Positions 1 through 9,400 of a DNA stretch of 64,000 nucleotides are shown one piece after another. The number at the start of each line of letters is the position of its first letter. Positions within the stretch are counted from its first letter, which is position 1. The notes under the pieces were generated by a model. It did not search any database. It worked only from the letters and a program-made list of their open reading frames with translations, and was not told the DNA's origin. Origin of the DNA: DASRDU01 sp035652435 (lineage in GTDB: Bacteria; Acidobacteriota; Blastocatellia; RBC074); contig DASRDU010000071.1 of NCBI GenBank assembly GCA_035652435.1, positions 1 through 64,000 on the forward strand. Reading direction: 5' to 3'. A program made the translations under genes and the position numbers.

Positions 1-114
1 GGGATGAAGCGCTATCGCATCTTGTCAGACCGCCTGCGCGTCCACGACATCGAGCTATACAATGTCATCTTAGGCGTGTGCGCAGGCCTCTGGAATTTCT
101 ATCTCATATATTGA
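1..114 (+). pseudogene. IS5-like transposase, C-terminal remnant
   Basis: The first frame is open from the window edge to a TGA at 112-114. It encodes a basic segment with KRYRILSDRLR followed by a hydrophobic tail ending in WNFYLIY. This matches the C-terminal end of IS5-family DDE transposases, where a (K/R)-F-R-I-L-x-x-R-x-R segment precedes a short hydrophobic helix. Only about 37 residues are visible, so the upstream part lies outside the window and I cannot tell whether the element is intact. It abuts a decayed gene fragment, which fits an insertion into that gene. The family assignment rests on a short motif and is moderate. Confidence 0.5.
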
Positions 115-149
115 TTTTATACATCGCAACAAGTCTAATAAATCCCGCT

Positions 150-423
150 ATGGTCTTTCCTGTAGTCCTCTCGAAGCGGAAGTCTTTCTATCATGAGCGA
201 GAGTTGCGCTGCGTCCTTTATTCTTGGGGCAGGTCGTTCGAGACCGACTACGGTGAACACGTGCCAGTAGAGCTTCAGACGCTCGTGCAGGAAGTTTACT
301 CTCGCCTCGTGCAGAACCATGGCTTCTGGGAGTATTGCAGAAGCTCATATCTCGGTGCGGTTTTACTTTCCCGTGCAGAGCCTCGACCCACTTGGTGGCA
401 CTCCACATTCCTGCACCGCCTGA
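150..423 (+). pseudogene. DUF2971 family protein, 5'-truncated and frameshifted
   Basis: Three reading frames must be joined to recover a DUF2971-like C-terminus. The first frame gives LSKRKSFYHERELRCVLYSW and then VPVELQTLVQEVY. A one-base loss near 300 moves the reading to SPRAEPWLLGVLQKLISRCG. A second shift near 370 gives PVQSLDPLGG and a stop at 421-423. The K-R-x-x-F-x-H-E-x-E-x-R block and the S-P-x-A-x-x-W block are the two hallmarks of this family, which is of unknown function. The N-terminal half is missing and the transposase remnant sits immediately upstream. The 121-residue open frame at 78-443 is therefore not an intact gene. Decay is read directly from the sequence; the family name is from motif recognition. 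Confidence 0.5.
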
Positions 424-522
424 TGAGGAATTTCAATCTGTGACGGCTATCTCTGAAGTTAGCGATGAATGAGAGATATAAGAGCGGCTCAACCATTACA
501 GCGACCGTTCAGAGAAAACCTA

Positions 523-2172
523 ATGCAATTACATCACACGTCCCGCTTTGTCTGCCTGTCGTTGGTTGCGCTGGTCACGCTGGTGGCAGCGCAAGTGCCA
601 TCAGCACAACAAACTCCGCCGGTTCCTTCCCGTGCAGACATCCTGCGCGGCGAATACAGCCAGTGGCGAGCGAACAACGACCTGCTCTCTTATGACCTGG
701 ACATTCGCGTTGATCCCGAAAAGAAGTTCATCAGCGGCAAAAATACGATCCGGTTCAGGATGCTGAAGGATGACACGCGCATCCAGCTCGACCTGTTTGC
801 CAACCTGAACGTGGACAAAATTCTGCATGGGTCATCTGAACTGAAATACATGCGCGAACTGGGCACGGTCTTTGTGGACTTCCCCGCGCCGCTCAGGAAA
901 AACTCGGTGCAGTCAATCGAGTTTTATTACTCCGGCTCGCCGCAGGAGACGGGCCGTTTTGGCGGCATCAGCTTTCGCAAAGACCCCGCCGGGCGGCACT
1001 GGATCACGACCGCGTGCGAAGGCATCGGCGCCAGCATCTGGTGGCCCAACAAAGACCAGCAGCGCGATGAAGTCGAGAGCATGCAATTGCACGTCGCCGT
1101 TCCCAGTACGCTCGCCGATGTTTCCAACGGACGGTTTGTCGGCAAAACTGACTTGGGCGATGGCTACACGCGCTACGACTGGGCCATTCACTATCCGATC
1201 AATAACTACAACGTGTCGCTCAATATCGGCGCGTACGAACACTTCAGCGACCGGCTGGGCGATCTGACGCTGGATTACTATTGCCTGCCGGAAAATCTGG
1301 AGAAGGCAAAGCGCCAGTTCGCGCAGGCAAAGCCGATGCTCGAAGCGTTTCAAAAGTATTTCGGCGAGTACCCGTTCAAAAAGGACGGCTACAAGCTGAT
1401 CGAAGTGCCGTACTCCGGGATGGAGCATCAGAGCGCCGTCACCTACGGCAACCGCTTTGCCAACGGCTACCTCGAACGCGACTGGACGGGCGTCGGCGTC
1501 AGTCTGAAGTTCGACTTCATCATCGTTCACGAAAGCGCGCACGAATGGTTCGGCAACAGCATCACCGCCGCCGACGTTTCCGACCAGTGGATTCACGAAG
1601 GCTGGGCCACATACGCCGAATGCGTCTACGTCGAAGCGATGTTCGGCAGGGAAGACGCGCTCAAATACACCAACGGCTACAAAACGAAGGTCAGAAACCG
1701 GCAGCCGATTGTGACCGCGCGCGAAGTCAACCGGACGCCCTCGCAGGATCAGTATTTCAAGGGCGCGCTTTTCCTCAACACGCTGCGCTCGGTCGTTGAT
1801 AACGACGCGCGCTGGTGGAAGCTGCTGCGCGATTACTGCGAACGGTTCAAATATCGCAATATCATGACCGAGGATGTGGTGAAGTTCTTCAACGAGCAGA
1901 CCGGCAGGAACCTGACGCCGATTTTCGACCAGTACCTCCGGCACGCCGCGCTTCCCACGCTCGAATTACGCTTTTCTGAAAGCGATAGCAGCGTTTCTTA
2001 CCGCTGGAGGGCCGATGTGAAAGAGTTTGCCATGCCGGTGAAGGTCGGTCGCCGGACGCAGTGGCAGACGATCCAGCCGACGACGGAATGGAAGACTCTG
2101 AAAACCAGAGTGGGGAAAGATGAGTTTGAGGTCGCCACTGAGCTGTATTACATCGAAGTCAGCAGGCTCTGA
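523..2172 (+). CDS. Exported M1 family metallopeptidase
   Basis: Zinc aminopeptidase of the M1 (gluzincin) family, expected to trim N-terminal residues from peptides in the periplasm. The ATG at 523 is preferred over an upstream start at 469 because it begins directly with a Sec signal peptide (hydrophobic core CLSLVALVTLVAA, Ala-rich cleavage region). The zinc site is complete: HESAHEW with His336 and His340 and the third ligand Glu359 in HEGWATYAE, the exact HExxH-x18-E spacing. The exopeptidase motif is present as SGMEHQSAV (a GxMEN variant). At about 549 residues it has the catalytic core but only a short C-terminal part, so it lacks the long helical domain of PepN-type enzymes. It stands alone, followed by a hairpin repeat. 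Natural substrate unknown. Confidence 0.9.
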   Translation: MQLHHTSRFVCLSLVALVTLVAAQVPSAQQTPPVPSRADILRGEYSQWRANNDLLSYDLDIRVDPEKKFISGKNTIRFRMLKDDTRIQLDLFANLNVDKILHGSSELKYMRELGTVFVDFPAPLRKNSVQSIEFYYSGSPQETGRFGGISFRKDPAGRHWITTACEGIGASIWWPNKDQQRDEVESMQLHVAVPSTLADVSNGRFVGKTDLGDGYTRYDWAIHYPINNYNVSLNIGAYEHFSDRLGDLTLDYYCLPENLEKAKRQFAQAKPMLEAFQKYFGEYPFKKDGYKLIEVPYSGMEHQSAVTYGNRFANGYLERDWTGVGVSLKFDFIIVHESAHEWFGNSITAADVSDQWIHEGWATYAECVYVEAMFGREDALKYTNGYKTKVRNRQPIVTAREVNRTPSQDQYFKGALFLNTLRSVVDNDARWWKLLRDYCERFKYRNIMTEDVVKFFNEQTGRNLTPIFDQYLRHAALPTLELRFSESDSSVSYRWRADVKEFAMPVKVGRRTQWQTIQPTTEWKTLKTRVGKDEFEVATELYYIEVSRL

Positions 2173-2294
2173 TCAAGAGGCAGGGCCAATAAAGAGGTTT
2201 GAATCAGTAGCCCGGATACGCATCGCTTCCTGCCCGGCATTCGTGAAGGTTTTGGTAGTACACAAAAATAATGCTGCGAGTTGCGTGAGCTTCT

Positions 2295-2380
2295 TTCACC
2301 GCAGAGGAGCAGAGGAGAGAAGCAGAGGCCATCTGTCTCTCTCTGCGCTTCCTCGGCGTCCTCTGCTCCTCTGCGGTGAA
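2295..2380. repeat. Inverted repeat, ACCGCAGAGG family, copy 1
   Basis: Perfect 22-nt arms at 2295-2316 and 2359-2380 read TTCACCGCAGAGGAGCAGAG on the plus strand. They flank a 42-nt centre that is itself purine-rich on one side and pyrimidine-rich on the other, so most of the unit can fold into one long hairpin. Two more copies lie at 36015-36110 and 37466-37615 and share the outer ACCGCAGAGG core. It sits between the M1 peptidase and the promoter of the sulfite reductase leader and could act as a terminator for the peptidase gene, though no U-tract follows. Confidence 0.85.
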
Positions 2381-2480
2381 CTCAGCATTACATTTTTAGC
2401 ACTACCAGGGTCTTTTCTCTGCTTGCCGACTCACTCCTTGCAAAAATGGCTGTGCAACGTCTTTGGCAAACCACGGCGCG

Positions 2481-2509
2481 TTGACAATCCGCGCGCGTGC
2501 CGGTATTGT
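2481..2509 (+). promoter_or_regulatory. Sigma70-type promoter of the sulfite reductase leader
   Basis: TTGACA at 2481-2486 and TATTGT at 2504-2509 are separated by exactly 17 bp. This puts a predicted start site near 2516 and leaves a leader of about 264 nt before the reductase start codon, long enough to contain the cysteine-rich ORF and the intrinsic terminator. No other promoter-like pair was noticed between here and the gene. Confidence 0.55.
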
Positions 2510-2548
2510 TTGCCCTTCAGATTTCTCATACTTGGACAAAGGCAGACT

Positions 2549-2689
2549 GTGGACCTTCATACACACAACCTGACGGCCTCTGCGACGGCTTGCACGATGT
2601 GCGGCGCGCTGGCGATGTGTTGTTGTTGTTGTTGTCCGCCCCACTCTCGGTGGAACCAGTCGCCTGTGCTTGTAATCATCTCAACCTGA
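2549..2689 (+). CDS. Polycysteine leader peptide (attenuator uORF)
   Basis: A 46-codon ORF starting at GTG 2549, with an AAAGG ribosome-binding sequence at 2538-2542. Its striking feature is six consecutive Cys codons (TGT x6, 2618-2635), with two more Cys codons upstream at positions 15 and 18. ATG codons at 2597 and 2615 are in the same frame and would keep the Cys run. The stop at 2687-2689 sits inside a small hairpin (ATCTCA at 2678-2683, TGAGAT at 2687-2692). A strong intrinsic terminator follows 30 nt later, before the reductase gene. Runs of codons for the pathway end product are the signature of ribosome-mediated attenuation, and polycysteine uORFs that control sulfur-assimilation operons are known in mycobacteria. 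The peptide probably has no function of its own. The start codon choice is uncertain; the Cys run is not. Confidence 0.7.
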   Translation: MDLHTHNLTASATACTMCGALAMCCCCCCPPHSRWNQSPVLVIIST

Positions 2690-2718
2690 GATCGCAGTAA
2701 CAGTAAGGAAATGGCAAG

Positions 2719-2757
2719 GCGCCCCGGTTCCAACAGGAGCCGGGGCGCTTTTATTTT
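2719..2757 (+). terminator. Intrinsic terminator in the reductase leader (attenuator)
   Basis: A 13-bp GC-rich stem (2719-2731 pairing with 2736-2748, one G-U pair) with a 4-nt AACA loop is followed by TTTTATTTT at 2749-2757. It lies 22 nt upstream of the reductase start codon and downstream of the leader ORF, so it must be controlled for the gene to be expressed. The segment TGGAACC at 2651-2657, 16 nt after the Cys codons, is a perfect complement of GGTTCCA at 2726-2732 on the left side of the stem. It could open the stem if a ribosome stalls on the Cys codons. The stem is visible; the switch is inferred. Confidence 0.85.
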
Positions 2758-2779
2758 GCGCCAACACATCGGGAGAACC

Positions 2780-4924
2780 ATGAAAGCTACATACATCGAG
2801 CCGGAGGAACCCTCGGTCAGTCTCATCCCTGACTTCATCTTCGACGAACTGGCCGCGTACGAACAGCAGATCAAAAAGTACCGGGCCGGCGAGCTGGGCG
2901 AAACCAAGATGCAGAAGCTCCGCCTGCAGTTCGGCACTTACGCCCAGCGGCAGGAGGGGGTTCAGATGCAGCGCATCAAGATCCCCGGCGGATACCTGAC
3001 TGCCGACCAGCTTGTGCGGCTGGCCGACACCGCCGACCGCTACGCGAGCGGCTTCATCCACTTCACGACCCGCGAGGACGCGCAGCTATACTACCTCCAG
3101 CTGGAGGAGGCGCCCGCGCTGCTCCGCGAACTGGCCGAAGTGGGCATCACGACGCGCGAGGCTTGCGGCAACACAGTGCGCAACATCACCGCCTGCTACC
3201 GTGCCGGCGTCTCGCACACCGAAGCCTTCAACGTTTATCCGTACGCTCAGGCGCTCTTCCGTTACTTCGTGCGCAACCGCTACAACCAGAACATGGGGCG
3301 CAAATTCAAGATCGCCTTTGAAGGCTGCGCCGAGGATCATTCCGCCCTGGCGTTTCATGACCTCGGCTTTCACGGCGTCACGCGGGAAGAGAATGGCCAG
3401 GCGCGCCGGGGCTTCCGCGTCCACATCGGGGGCGGGATGGGAGGCGCGCCTCACGTCGCCCGCATCTACACCGACTTCCTGCCGGTCGAGGAGCTGTTCA
3501 ACTTCGCCACCGCCGTGATCCGCGTCTTCGACCGGTACGGCGAGCGGAAGCAGCGGATGAAGGCCCGCATGAAATTCCTGGTGCAGACGATGGGGTGGGA
3601 GAACTTCCGCGCGGCTGTAGATGCCGAGCGTGAAATCCTCGGCCCGCTGCCGCAGCTTGATGATTTCCTCTCAGAGGCCGTTATCCCTGAGTCTGTCAGC
3701 ACCGCGCCGAGTTTGAACGTCCTCAGCCAGATGACAAATGATCCGGACTTTCAGGAGTGGGCGCGCGATTCGGTCATCGGACACCGGATTGAAGGGCTGC
3801 GCGGCGTTCACGTCAGGACGAAGCTCGGCGACGTCACTGCCGACACGGCGCGCGCGCTGGCCGAGATCGCCCGCCGCTACTCCGCCGGCGAACTGCGGGT
3901 TTCGATTGAACAGAACCTCTTTCTGCCCTGGGTGCGCGCCGAAGACCTGCCCGCCCTGTACTCCGAATTGCGGCGGCTCTCGCTCGGCGACGCCGGGGCC
4001 GAAACAATCGCCGACGTGACGGCGTGCCCGGGAGCCGACACCTGCCGCCTCGGGATTGCTTCGGCGAAGGGCCTTGGCAGCGCGATCTCGGACGCCTTTT
4101 TTAGTGGCCCGCTCGCCCGTTACCGTGAATCGAACCGCGACCTGCGGATCAAAATCTCCGGCTGCCCGAACGGGTGCGCCCAGCACGCCGTTGCCCCCAT
4201 TGGCTTTCACGCGGCGGCGCTCTCGCAGGGCGGGCGCAACGTCCCGGCGCACCTGCTTTTCCTCGGCGGCCAGACGAATCACGGGCGCCCACAGGCCGCG
4301 AAGGTGATCGGAAAATTCCCCGCCCGCAGCGCCATCGGCGTCGTCGAGACGCTGCTCAGTCTGCACGAGGCCGAAAAGCTCGCGGGCGAGGACTTCAACT
4401 CATTCATTGCGCGGATCGGTGATCAACGGGTGAAGCAGGAGCTGGAACCGCTGCGTGCGATTCCAGCTTTTGAAGATGACCCGCAGTTTTACGAGGACTA
4501 CGGCCACGAGAACGAGCGGTTCACCGTCCGCTCGGGCGTGCGCGGCGAGTGCGCGGGGACGACCGTGGCCGAGGTGGTGCCGGTCATAGAGAAAGCGCAC
4601 GAGCGGCTGGCTCAGGCGGAAGCGTATTTGCACCACGGCGATTACGAACAGGCCCTGAACGAGGCTTACGAGGCGGCGGCGGCGGCGGCGCGGGTGCCGC
4701 TCTACGAGCGGCTGGTAGACCCGTTCACTTCCGGCGAGGCGCTCTGGGAGTTCGAGAACCTCTTCGTCCTCTCCGGCCAGACGGGCGGCTCCTGGCAGGA
4801 GCTGACGTCAAGCTTCGAGAGCCTGAGGGCCGGTGAAACTGACGAGGCCACGGCCCAGGTCACACTCGATCTGGCCCGCAGGTTCGTCAGCTATTGCGAA
4901 GAGTTCCAGGCCGTTCCGGAATAA
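2780..4924 (+). CDS. Siroheme/4Fe-4S nitrite/sulfite reductase
   Basis: Reduces sulfite to sulfide (or nitrite to ammonia) by six electrons using a coupled siroheme and 4Fe-4S centre; cytoplasmic, probably ferredoxin-dependent. The cluster and siroheme ligands are intact: Cys416 and Cys422 in TACPGADTC, Cys462 and Cys466 in SGCPNGC. Two ferredoxin-like half-domains and two siroheme domains fill residues 1-590. The remaining 120 residues form an Ala/Glu-rich helical HEPN-like extension not found in short NirA/SirA proteins. The start is ATG 2780, with GGGAG 5 nt upstream; the longer frame from 2711 would run through the terminator and is rejected. The polycysteine leader argues for the assimilatory sulfite role, since cysteine is the end product. 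No siroheme or ferredoxin genes are adjacent. Confidence 0.9.
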   Translation: MKATYIEPEEPSVSLIPDFIFDELAAYEQQIKKYRAGELGETKMQKLRLQFGTYAQRQEGVQMQRIKIPGGYLTADQLVRLADTADRYASGFIHFTTREDAQLYYLQLEEAPALLRELAEVGITTREACGNTVRNITACYRAGVSHTEAFNVYPYAQALFRYFVRNRYNQNMGRKFKIAFEGCAEDHSALAFHDLGFHGVTREENGQARRGFRVHIGGGMGGAPHVARIYTDFLPVEELFNFATAVIRVFDRYGERKQRMKARMKFLVQTMGWENFRAAVDAEREILGPLPQLDDFLSEAVIPESVSTAPSLNVLSQMTNDPDFQEWARDSVIGHRIEGLRGVHVRTKLGDVTADTARALAEIARRYSAGELRVSIEQNLFLPWVRAEDLPALYSELRRLSLGDAGAETIADVTACPGADTCRLGIASAKGLGSAISDAFFSGPLARYRESNRDLRIKISGCPNGCAQHAVAPIGFHAAALSQGGRNVPAHLLFLGGQTNHGRPQAAKVIGKFPARSAIGVVETLLSLHEAEKLAGEDFNSFIARIGDQRVKQELEPLRAIPAFEDDPQFYEDYGHENERFTVRSGVRGECAGTTVAEVVPVIEKAHERLAQAEAYLHHGDYEQALNEAYEAAAAAARVPLYERLVDPFTSGEALWEFENLFVLSGQTGGSWQELTSSFESLRAGETDEATAQVTLDLARRFVSYCEEFQAVPE

Positions 4925-4972
4925 GGCGGCTCCAGTCACCGGATCGGTTTTCGCTTGCGTGGGGGGCCATCT

Positions 4973-5047
4973 GTGTCAGTAGCCCGACCGTGAGGGAGGG
5001 CTTGCCTCCACAATGCAAGCCCTCCCTCACGGTCGGGCTACTGACAC
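4973..5047. terminator. 33-bp perfect hairpin between convergent genes
   Basis: Perfect 33-nt inverted arms (4973-5005 and 5015-5047, beginning GTGTCAGTAGCCCGACCGTG) with a 9-nt loop. It lies between the ends of the convergent reductase and efflux adaptor genes, so it could terminate transcription from both sides. There is no U-tract, and the arm length is typical of dispersed palindromic repeats rather than of simple terminators. It is the only copy of this family in the window. Confidence 0.7.
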
Positions 5048-5067
5048 GCTGGATCAGTTCTGTCTGA

Positions 5068-6468
5068 TTATTTCTGCGCTTTCGCCACCTGCACTCGCAT
5101 CCCTTCGTGCAAGGCATCGGTCGGATTGGTGACCACCGACTCATCTCCTGAAAGACCCGAGATGATCTCGACCTCTTTGCCCAGATCACGACCGATCACG
5201 ACTTTCCGGTAATGCACCGTCTGATCCGCATTGACGATCAGCACCTGCGTGCCTTCGGTATTCACTGCCAGCGCGCTGGCCGGAATCGTTACCGCCTGAT
5301 TTGCTGCGGGGAGTGCGAATTTCACCTGCGCGTACATTCCCGGCAGGAGCTGCTGGTCGGGGTTACTGACCCGCACTTCGACCATCAGCGTACGCGAGGC
5401 CGGGTCAATCGAATGTGACGTGCCGACTATCTGGCCGGTGAATGTCTTCTGCGGCAGCTCCTTCACCTGCACTTCAGCCGGCAGGCCCGGTCGCATCGCC
5501 GCGACGAACGTCTGGGGCACGTTGATGAAAACCCTGATCGTATCGAGGCGGGCGATTCGGTAGAGGCCGGCGTTGCCGGACGTGCCACCGCTCGCGTTGA
5601 TGAGCGTGCCGACTTCGATGTTGCGCGCGGTGATGACACCGTCATAAGGCGCGGTCACTTTCTGAAATGACTGCACCTCGGCGAGGCGCTGGACGTTGGC
5701 CTCGCGCCCGCTGAAATTCGACTGTCTGGCTTCAATCGCCGACTGCTGCGCTTTGATGGCCGCCTGTCGCGAGCGGATGCTGGCCTGAGCGGCTTCGACG
5801 TCGGCCTGTCGCGCGTCGAAGGCCGCCTGCTTGTCGTCGGTGTCCTGCTGGGGGACGACCCCCTGGGCCGCGAGTTTTTTCGAGCGTTCGAGATTGACGC
5901 GCGCGAGTTCGAGCGCGGTGCGCGCCTGTTTGAGCGCCGCTTCGGCCTGTTCGAGTCCCGCCTGAGCCTGCCCCAGTTCCGAACGCGACTGCGCCACGTT
6001 CTGCCCGGCTTCGACCGCCTGCTGGCGCGCCTCGCGCAACTCCTGATCGGTCTCCGGCGTTTCGATCTCGGCCAGCAATTCTCCCGCCCGGACGTGCTTG
6101 CCCAGGCCGGCGTACCAGCGGCGCACGTAGCCCCCGGCGCGGGCCGAGATGATCGTCTCCTGAATCGCCTGCGTCGTCGCGGGCAGGACGAGTTCGCCGG
6201 CGGCGTCGGCCGGGCGCGGCGTGATGACGCTGACCGATGGCAACGCCTGCTCCTGTTCTCTGGCGAGCGCCGATAACTCGGACTGCCGCCTGAGGCGCGG
6301 AACGATCCCGGCGGCCAGCAGTAAAAGCAACAGGCCCGCGCCCGCGATCAGCGCAGTTTTGCGCGAACGCACGGCACGACGCGGCGACCGGGTGGGAACA
6401 CGCGTCCCCGCGCTCTGTTCCTGCTCCTGTTCAGCGGGATCTTCTGCTGGCAACAAGCTCACGCCCAT
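5068..6468 (-). CDS. RND efflux periplasmic adaptor subunit (HlyD/MFP)
   Basis: Membrane fusion protein linking an inner-membrane RND pump to an outer-membrane channel. One N-terminal membrane anchor (ALIAGAGLLLLLLAAGIV, about residues 37-55) is followed by a biotinyl-lipoyl-like half domain, a long Ala/Gln-rich alpha-hairpin (about 130-260), the second lipoyl half, and beta-barrel and membrane-proximal domains. The ATG at 6468 is chosen over a TTG three bases upstream because AAGGAG lies 7 nt before it. It starts 17 nt after the permease stop, so the pair is a permease-adaptor operon. No outer-membrane factor or regulator is adjacent. Substrate unknown. Confidence 0.9.
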   Translation of the reverse strand: MGVSLLPAEDPAEQEQEQSAGTRVPTRSPRRAVRSRKTALIAGAGLLLLLLAAGIVPRLRRQSELSALAREQEQALPSVSVITPRPADAAGELVLPATTQAIQETIISARAGGYVRRWYAGLGKHVRAGELLAEIETPETDQELREARQQAVEAGQNVAQSRSELGQAQAGLEQAEAALKQARTALELARVNLERSKKLAAQGVVPQQDTDDKQAAFDARQADVEAAQASIRSRQAAIKAQQSAIEARQSNFSGREANVQRLAEVQSFQKVTAPYDGVITARNIEVGTLINASGGTSGNAGLYRIARLDTIRVFINVPQTFVAAMRPGLPAEVQVKELPQKTFTGQIVGTSHSIDPASRTLMVEVRVSNPDQQLLPGMYAQVKFALPAANQAVTIPASALAVNTEGTQVLIVNADQTVHYRKVVIGRDLGKEVEIISGLSGDESVVTNPTDALHEGMRVQVAKAQK

Positions 6469-6485
6469 CAAACATCTCCTTCACG

Positions 6486-9400
6486 TCATTGCCTGACCGC
6501 ACCCGGCAGCGCGGCATAACTCTGTAACTCTTCGTCGGCATGTCCCACGGATTTGCGGCGCAGCACGCTGTAGACGACCGGCACAAAGAAGAGCGTGGCC
6601 ACAGTGGCCACGACCAGACCGCCGATGACCGCGCGCCCGAGCGGCGCGTTCTGCTCGCCGCCTTCACCGAGGCCCAGGGCCATCGGCGACATGCCGATGA
6701 TCATCGCGAGCGCCGTCATCAGCACGGGCCGGAGCCGCGTGTAGCCCGCCGCCAGCGCCGCGCTCACCGCGTCTTTGCCGGCCAGCCTTTGTTCATTCGC
6801 AAACGTCACCAGCAGGATGCTGTTCGCCGTCGCCACGCCGACGCACATAATCGCGCCCATCAGGCTCGGCACGCTGACCGTCGTCTGAGTCACGAAGAGC
6901 ATCCACAGCATACCCGAAAGCGCGCCCGGCAGCGCCATCAGAATAATGAACGGGTCGAGCCACGATTGAAAGTTGACGACCATCAGAAAGTAGACCAGCA
7001 CAATCGCAAAGAGCAGGCCGAAGCCCAGGCCCGTGAACGAAGACCGCATGCTCTCGATCTGGCCGCGCATAACCAGCGAAGTGCCACGTGGCAATTTCGC
7101 CTGGAATTCGTCCATTACGCGGTCAATCTCGCGCGCCACCCCGCCCAGATCGCGCCCCTGCACGTTGGCATAAACGTCGAAGGTGGGCTGGACGTTGTAA
7201 TGATTGACCACCGCCATCGCGGTACTGTGTTCGACCGAGGCGAGGTTGCTGAGCAACTGGGGCGAGGTGAGGGTGCCGCCCGTGACCGGCGTGCTTTGAA
7301 TCGCGTCCACCGAATCCATTTTATATTGCGGCGTCTGCACGGCGACGAAGTAGCTCACGCCGTTCTCAGGGTTGAGCCAGTAATTCGGCGCGGTCTGGCT
7401 GCTCGAACTGAGCGAAGTGAGCAGCGTGCCGGCGACGTCGCGCTGCGTCAGCCCGACCTGCCCGGCGCGCGTGCGGTCAACGTTGACGCGCAACTCGGGG
7501 GCGTCCACGATCTGATGCAGATGCACGTCCGCCGCGCCCTGAATGCGCGCCACGCGCTGTTCGATCTGGCGCGCCAGTTCGTAATTGCCTTTCTGGTCGC
7601 GCCCGACGATCTGGATGTCAATCGGCGCGGGCAACCCGAAGTTGAGAATCTGGCTGACGATGTCCGCGGGCTGGAAGAAGAACGTCAGCTGCGGGAATTG
7701 CTGTTTCAATCCGCGGCGAAGCTGTTTGACGTACTCCGGAGTCGCCCGATGTTTTTCTTTGAGCGAGACGAGAATCTCGCCGTCAGACTGGCTGACCGTG
7801 GCGCTGTCGGAGTAGGCGAGGTTGATGCCGATTGAAGGCAGTCCGATGTTGTCGAGGATGAGATCCAGTTCCTCGCGCGGGATCGTGCGCCTGATCGCTT
7901 CTTCGACCTGCCCGAAGATGCGCTCGGTCTCTTCGATCCGCGTGCCCGCGGGCGCGCGGACGTGCAACCGAAACTGTCCCGCGTCAACCGACGGGAAAAA
8001 GTCTTCGCCGATGAACGGCAGGAAAAGAAACGAGCCGAGGCAGAAGGCGAGAAACGAGAAAGCCACGACGCGCCGGTGTGCGAGCGCCAGCTCAAGCGCG
8101 CCGTGGTACTGCTCGCGCAGCCGCTCGAACCAGTGATTGAAGCCGTTGTGGAGGCGCGAAATGAGGCCGGTTGACGCGGCGACGAACTCGCCGTCCTCAT
8201 GATAAAGCTTCACTTCGTCGCGCAGCAGGTACATCACGAGCGTCGGGATCAGAGTCCTTGAGAGCAGGTAAGAGGCGAGCATCGCAAAGACCACGGCCAT
8301 CGCGAGCGGCGTGAACATTGACTTCGCCGCGCCGCTCAGGAAGACGACCGGCACGAAGACGATGCAGATCGCCAGCGTCGAGACGAATGCCGGCACCGCG
8401 ATCTGCTGCGCGCCATCAAGAATCGCCCGCCTGAGCGGCTTGCCCTGACCCAGGTTGCGGTGGATGTTTTCAATCTCGACCGTCGCGTCATCAACCAGGA
8501 TGCCGACCGCGAGCGCGAGGCCGCCCAAAGTCATCACGTTCATCGTCTGGCCGAGCAGGCTCATGACGATGATCGAACAGAGGATCGAAAGCGGGATCGA
8601 GATCGTCACGATCAGCGTGCTGCGCCAGCTCCCCAGAAAAAGCAGGATCATCGCGGCGGTCAGACACGCGGCGATGACCGCTTCGGTCATGACACCGTTG
8701 ATCGCCGCGCGGACGAAGACCGACTGATCGAAGAGCAGGTTGATCTTCAACTCGCTCGGCAGCGTCGCCATGATGCGCGGCAGGGCCTGACGGACGCGCC
8801 CGACGATGTCGAGCGTCGAAGCGCCGCCGCCCTTGAGGATCGTGAGCAGCGCGGAGCGCCGCCCGTCCTGCCGCACGATGTTGGTCTGCACCTGTGAGCC
8901 GTCATGCACCTGCGCCACGTCGCGGATGAAGACCATCGCGCCGTTGACCTGTTTGATCGGCAGGTCATTGAGCGCGGCGATGGTGTCGGGGCTGCTGTTG
9001 AGCCGCACGTTGTATTCGCGCTCGCCGACCTTGGCCGTCCCGGCGGGCAGAATCAGATTCTGTGCGTTGATCGCGGCAGTGACGTCAGAAGCCGACAGCC
9101 CCCTGGCGTAAAGCGCCTGCGAATCAATATCCACCATTACCTGACGCGGCTTGCCGCCGTAGGGGAGCGGGAGCGAGGCGCCCTGCACCGTCGCCAGTTG
9201 CGTGCGGATGAAGTTCTGGCTGTAATCGTAGAGCTGCTGTTCGGAGAGCGAATCGCTGCTGATGCTCGCCTGCAGGATGGGCACGTTAGAGACGTTGTAG
9301 CGGATGATTGCGGGCGGCGTGATGCCCGGCGGCAGGACGCGCAGGACCGATTGCGACATCGCGGTGATCTGCGCCACGGCGGCTTCGATCTTCGCGCCGG

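Noticed and set aside
78..443. Intact 121-residue protein
   Set aside because: DUF2971 motifs are spread over three frames, so this open frame is part of a pseudogene.
2678..2692. Small hairpin ATCTCA-ACC-TGAGAT as a separate terminator
   Set aside because: Only 6 bp, AT-containing and without a U-tract; more likely part of the leader fold around the uORF stop codon.
2711..2779. Longer N-terminus of the sulfite reductase starting at 2711
   Set aside because: These codons run through the intrinsic terminator stem and U-tract, are unlike the family N-terminus, and ATG 2780 has its own GGGAG site.
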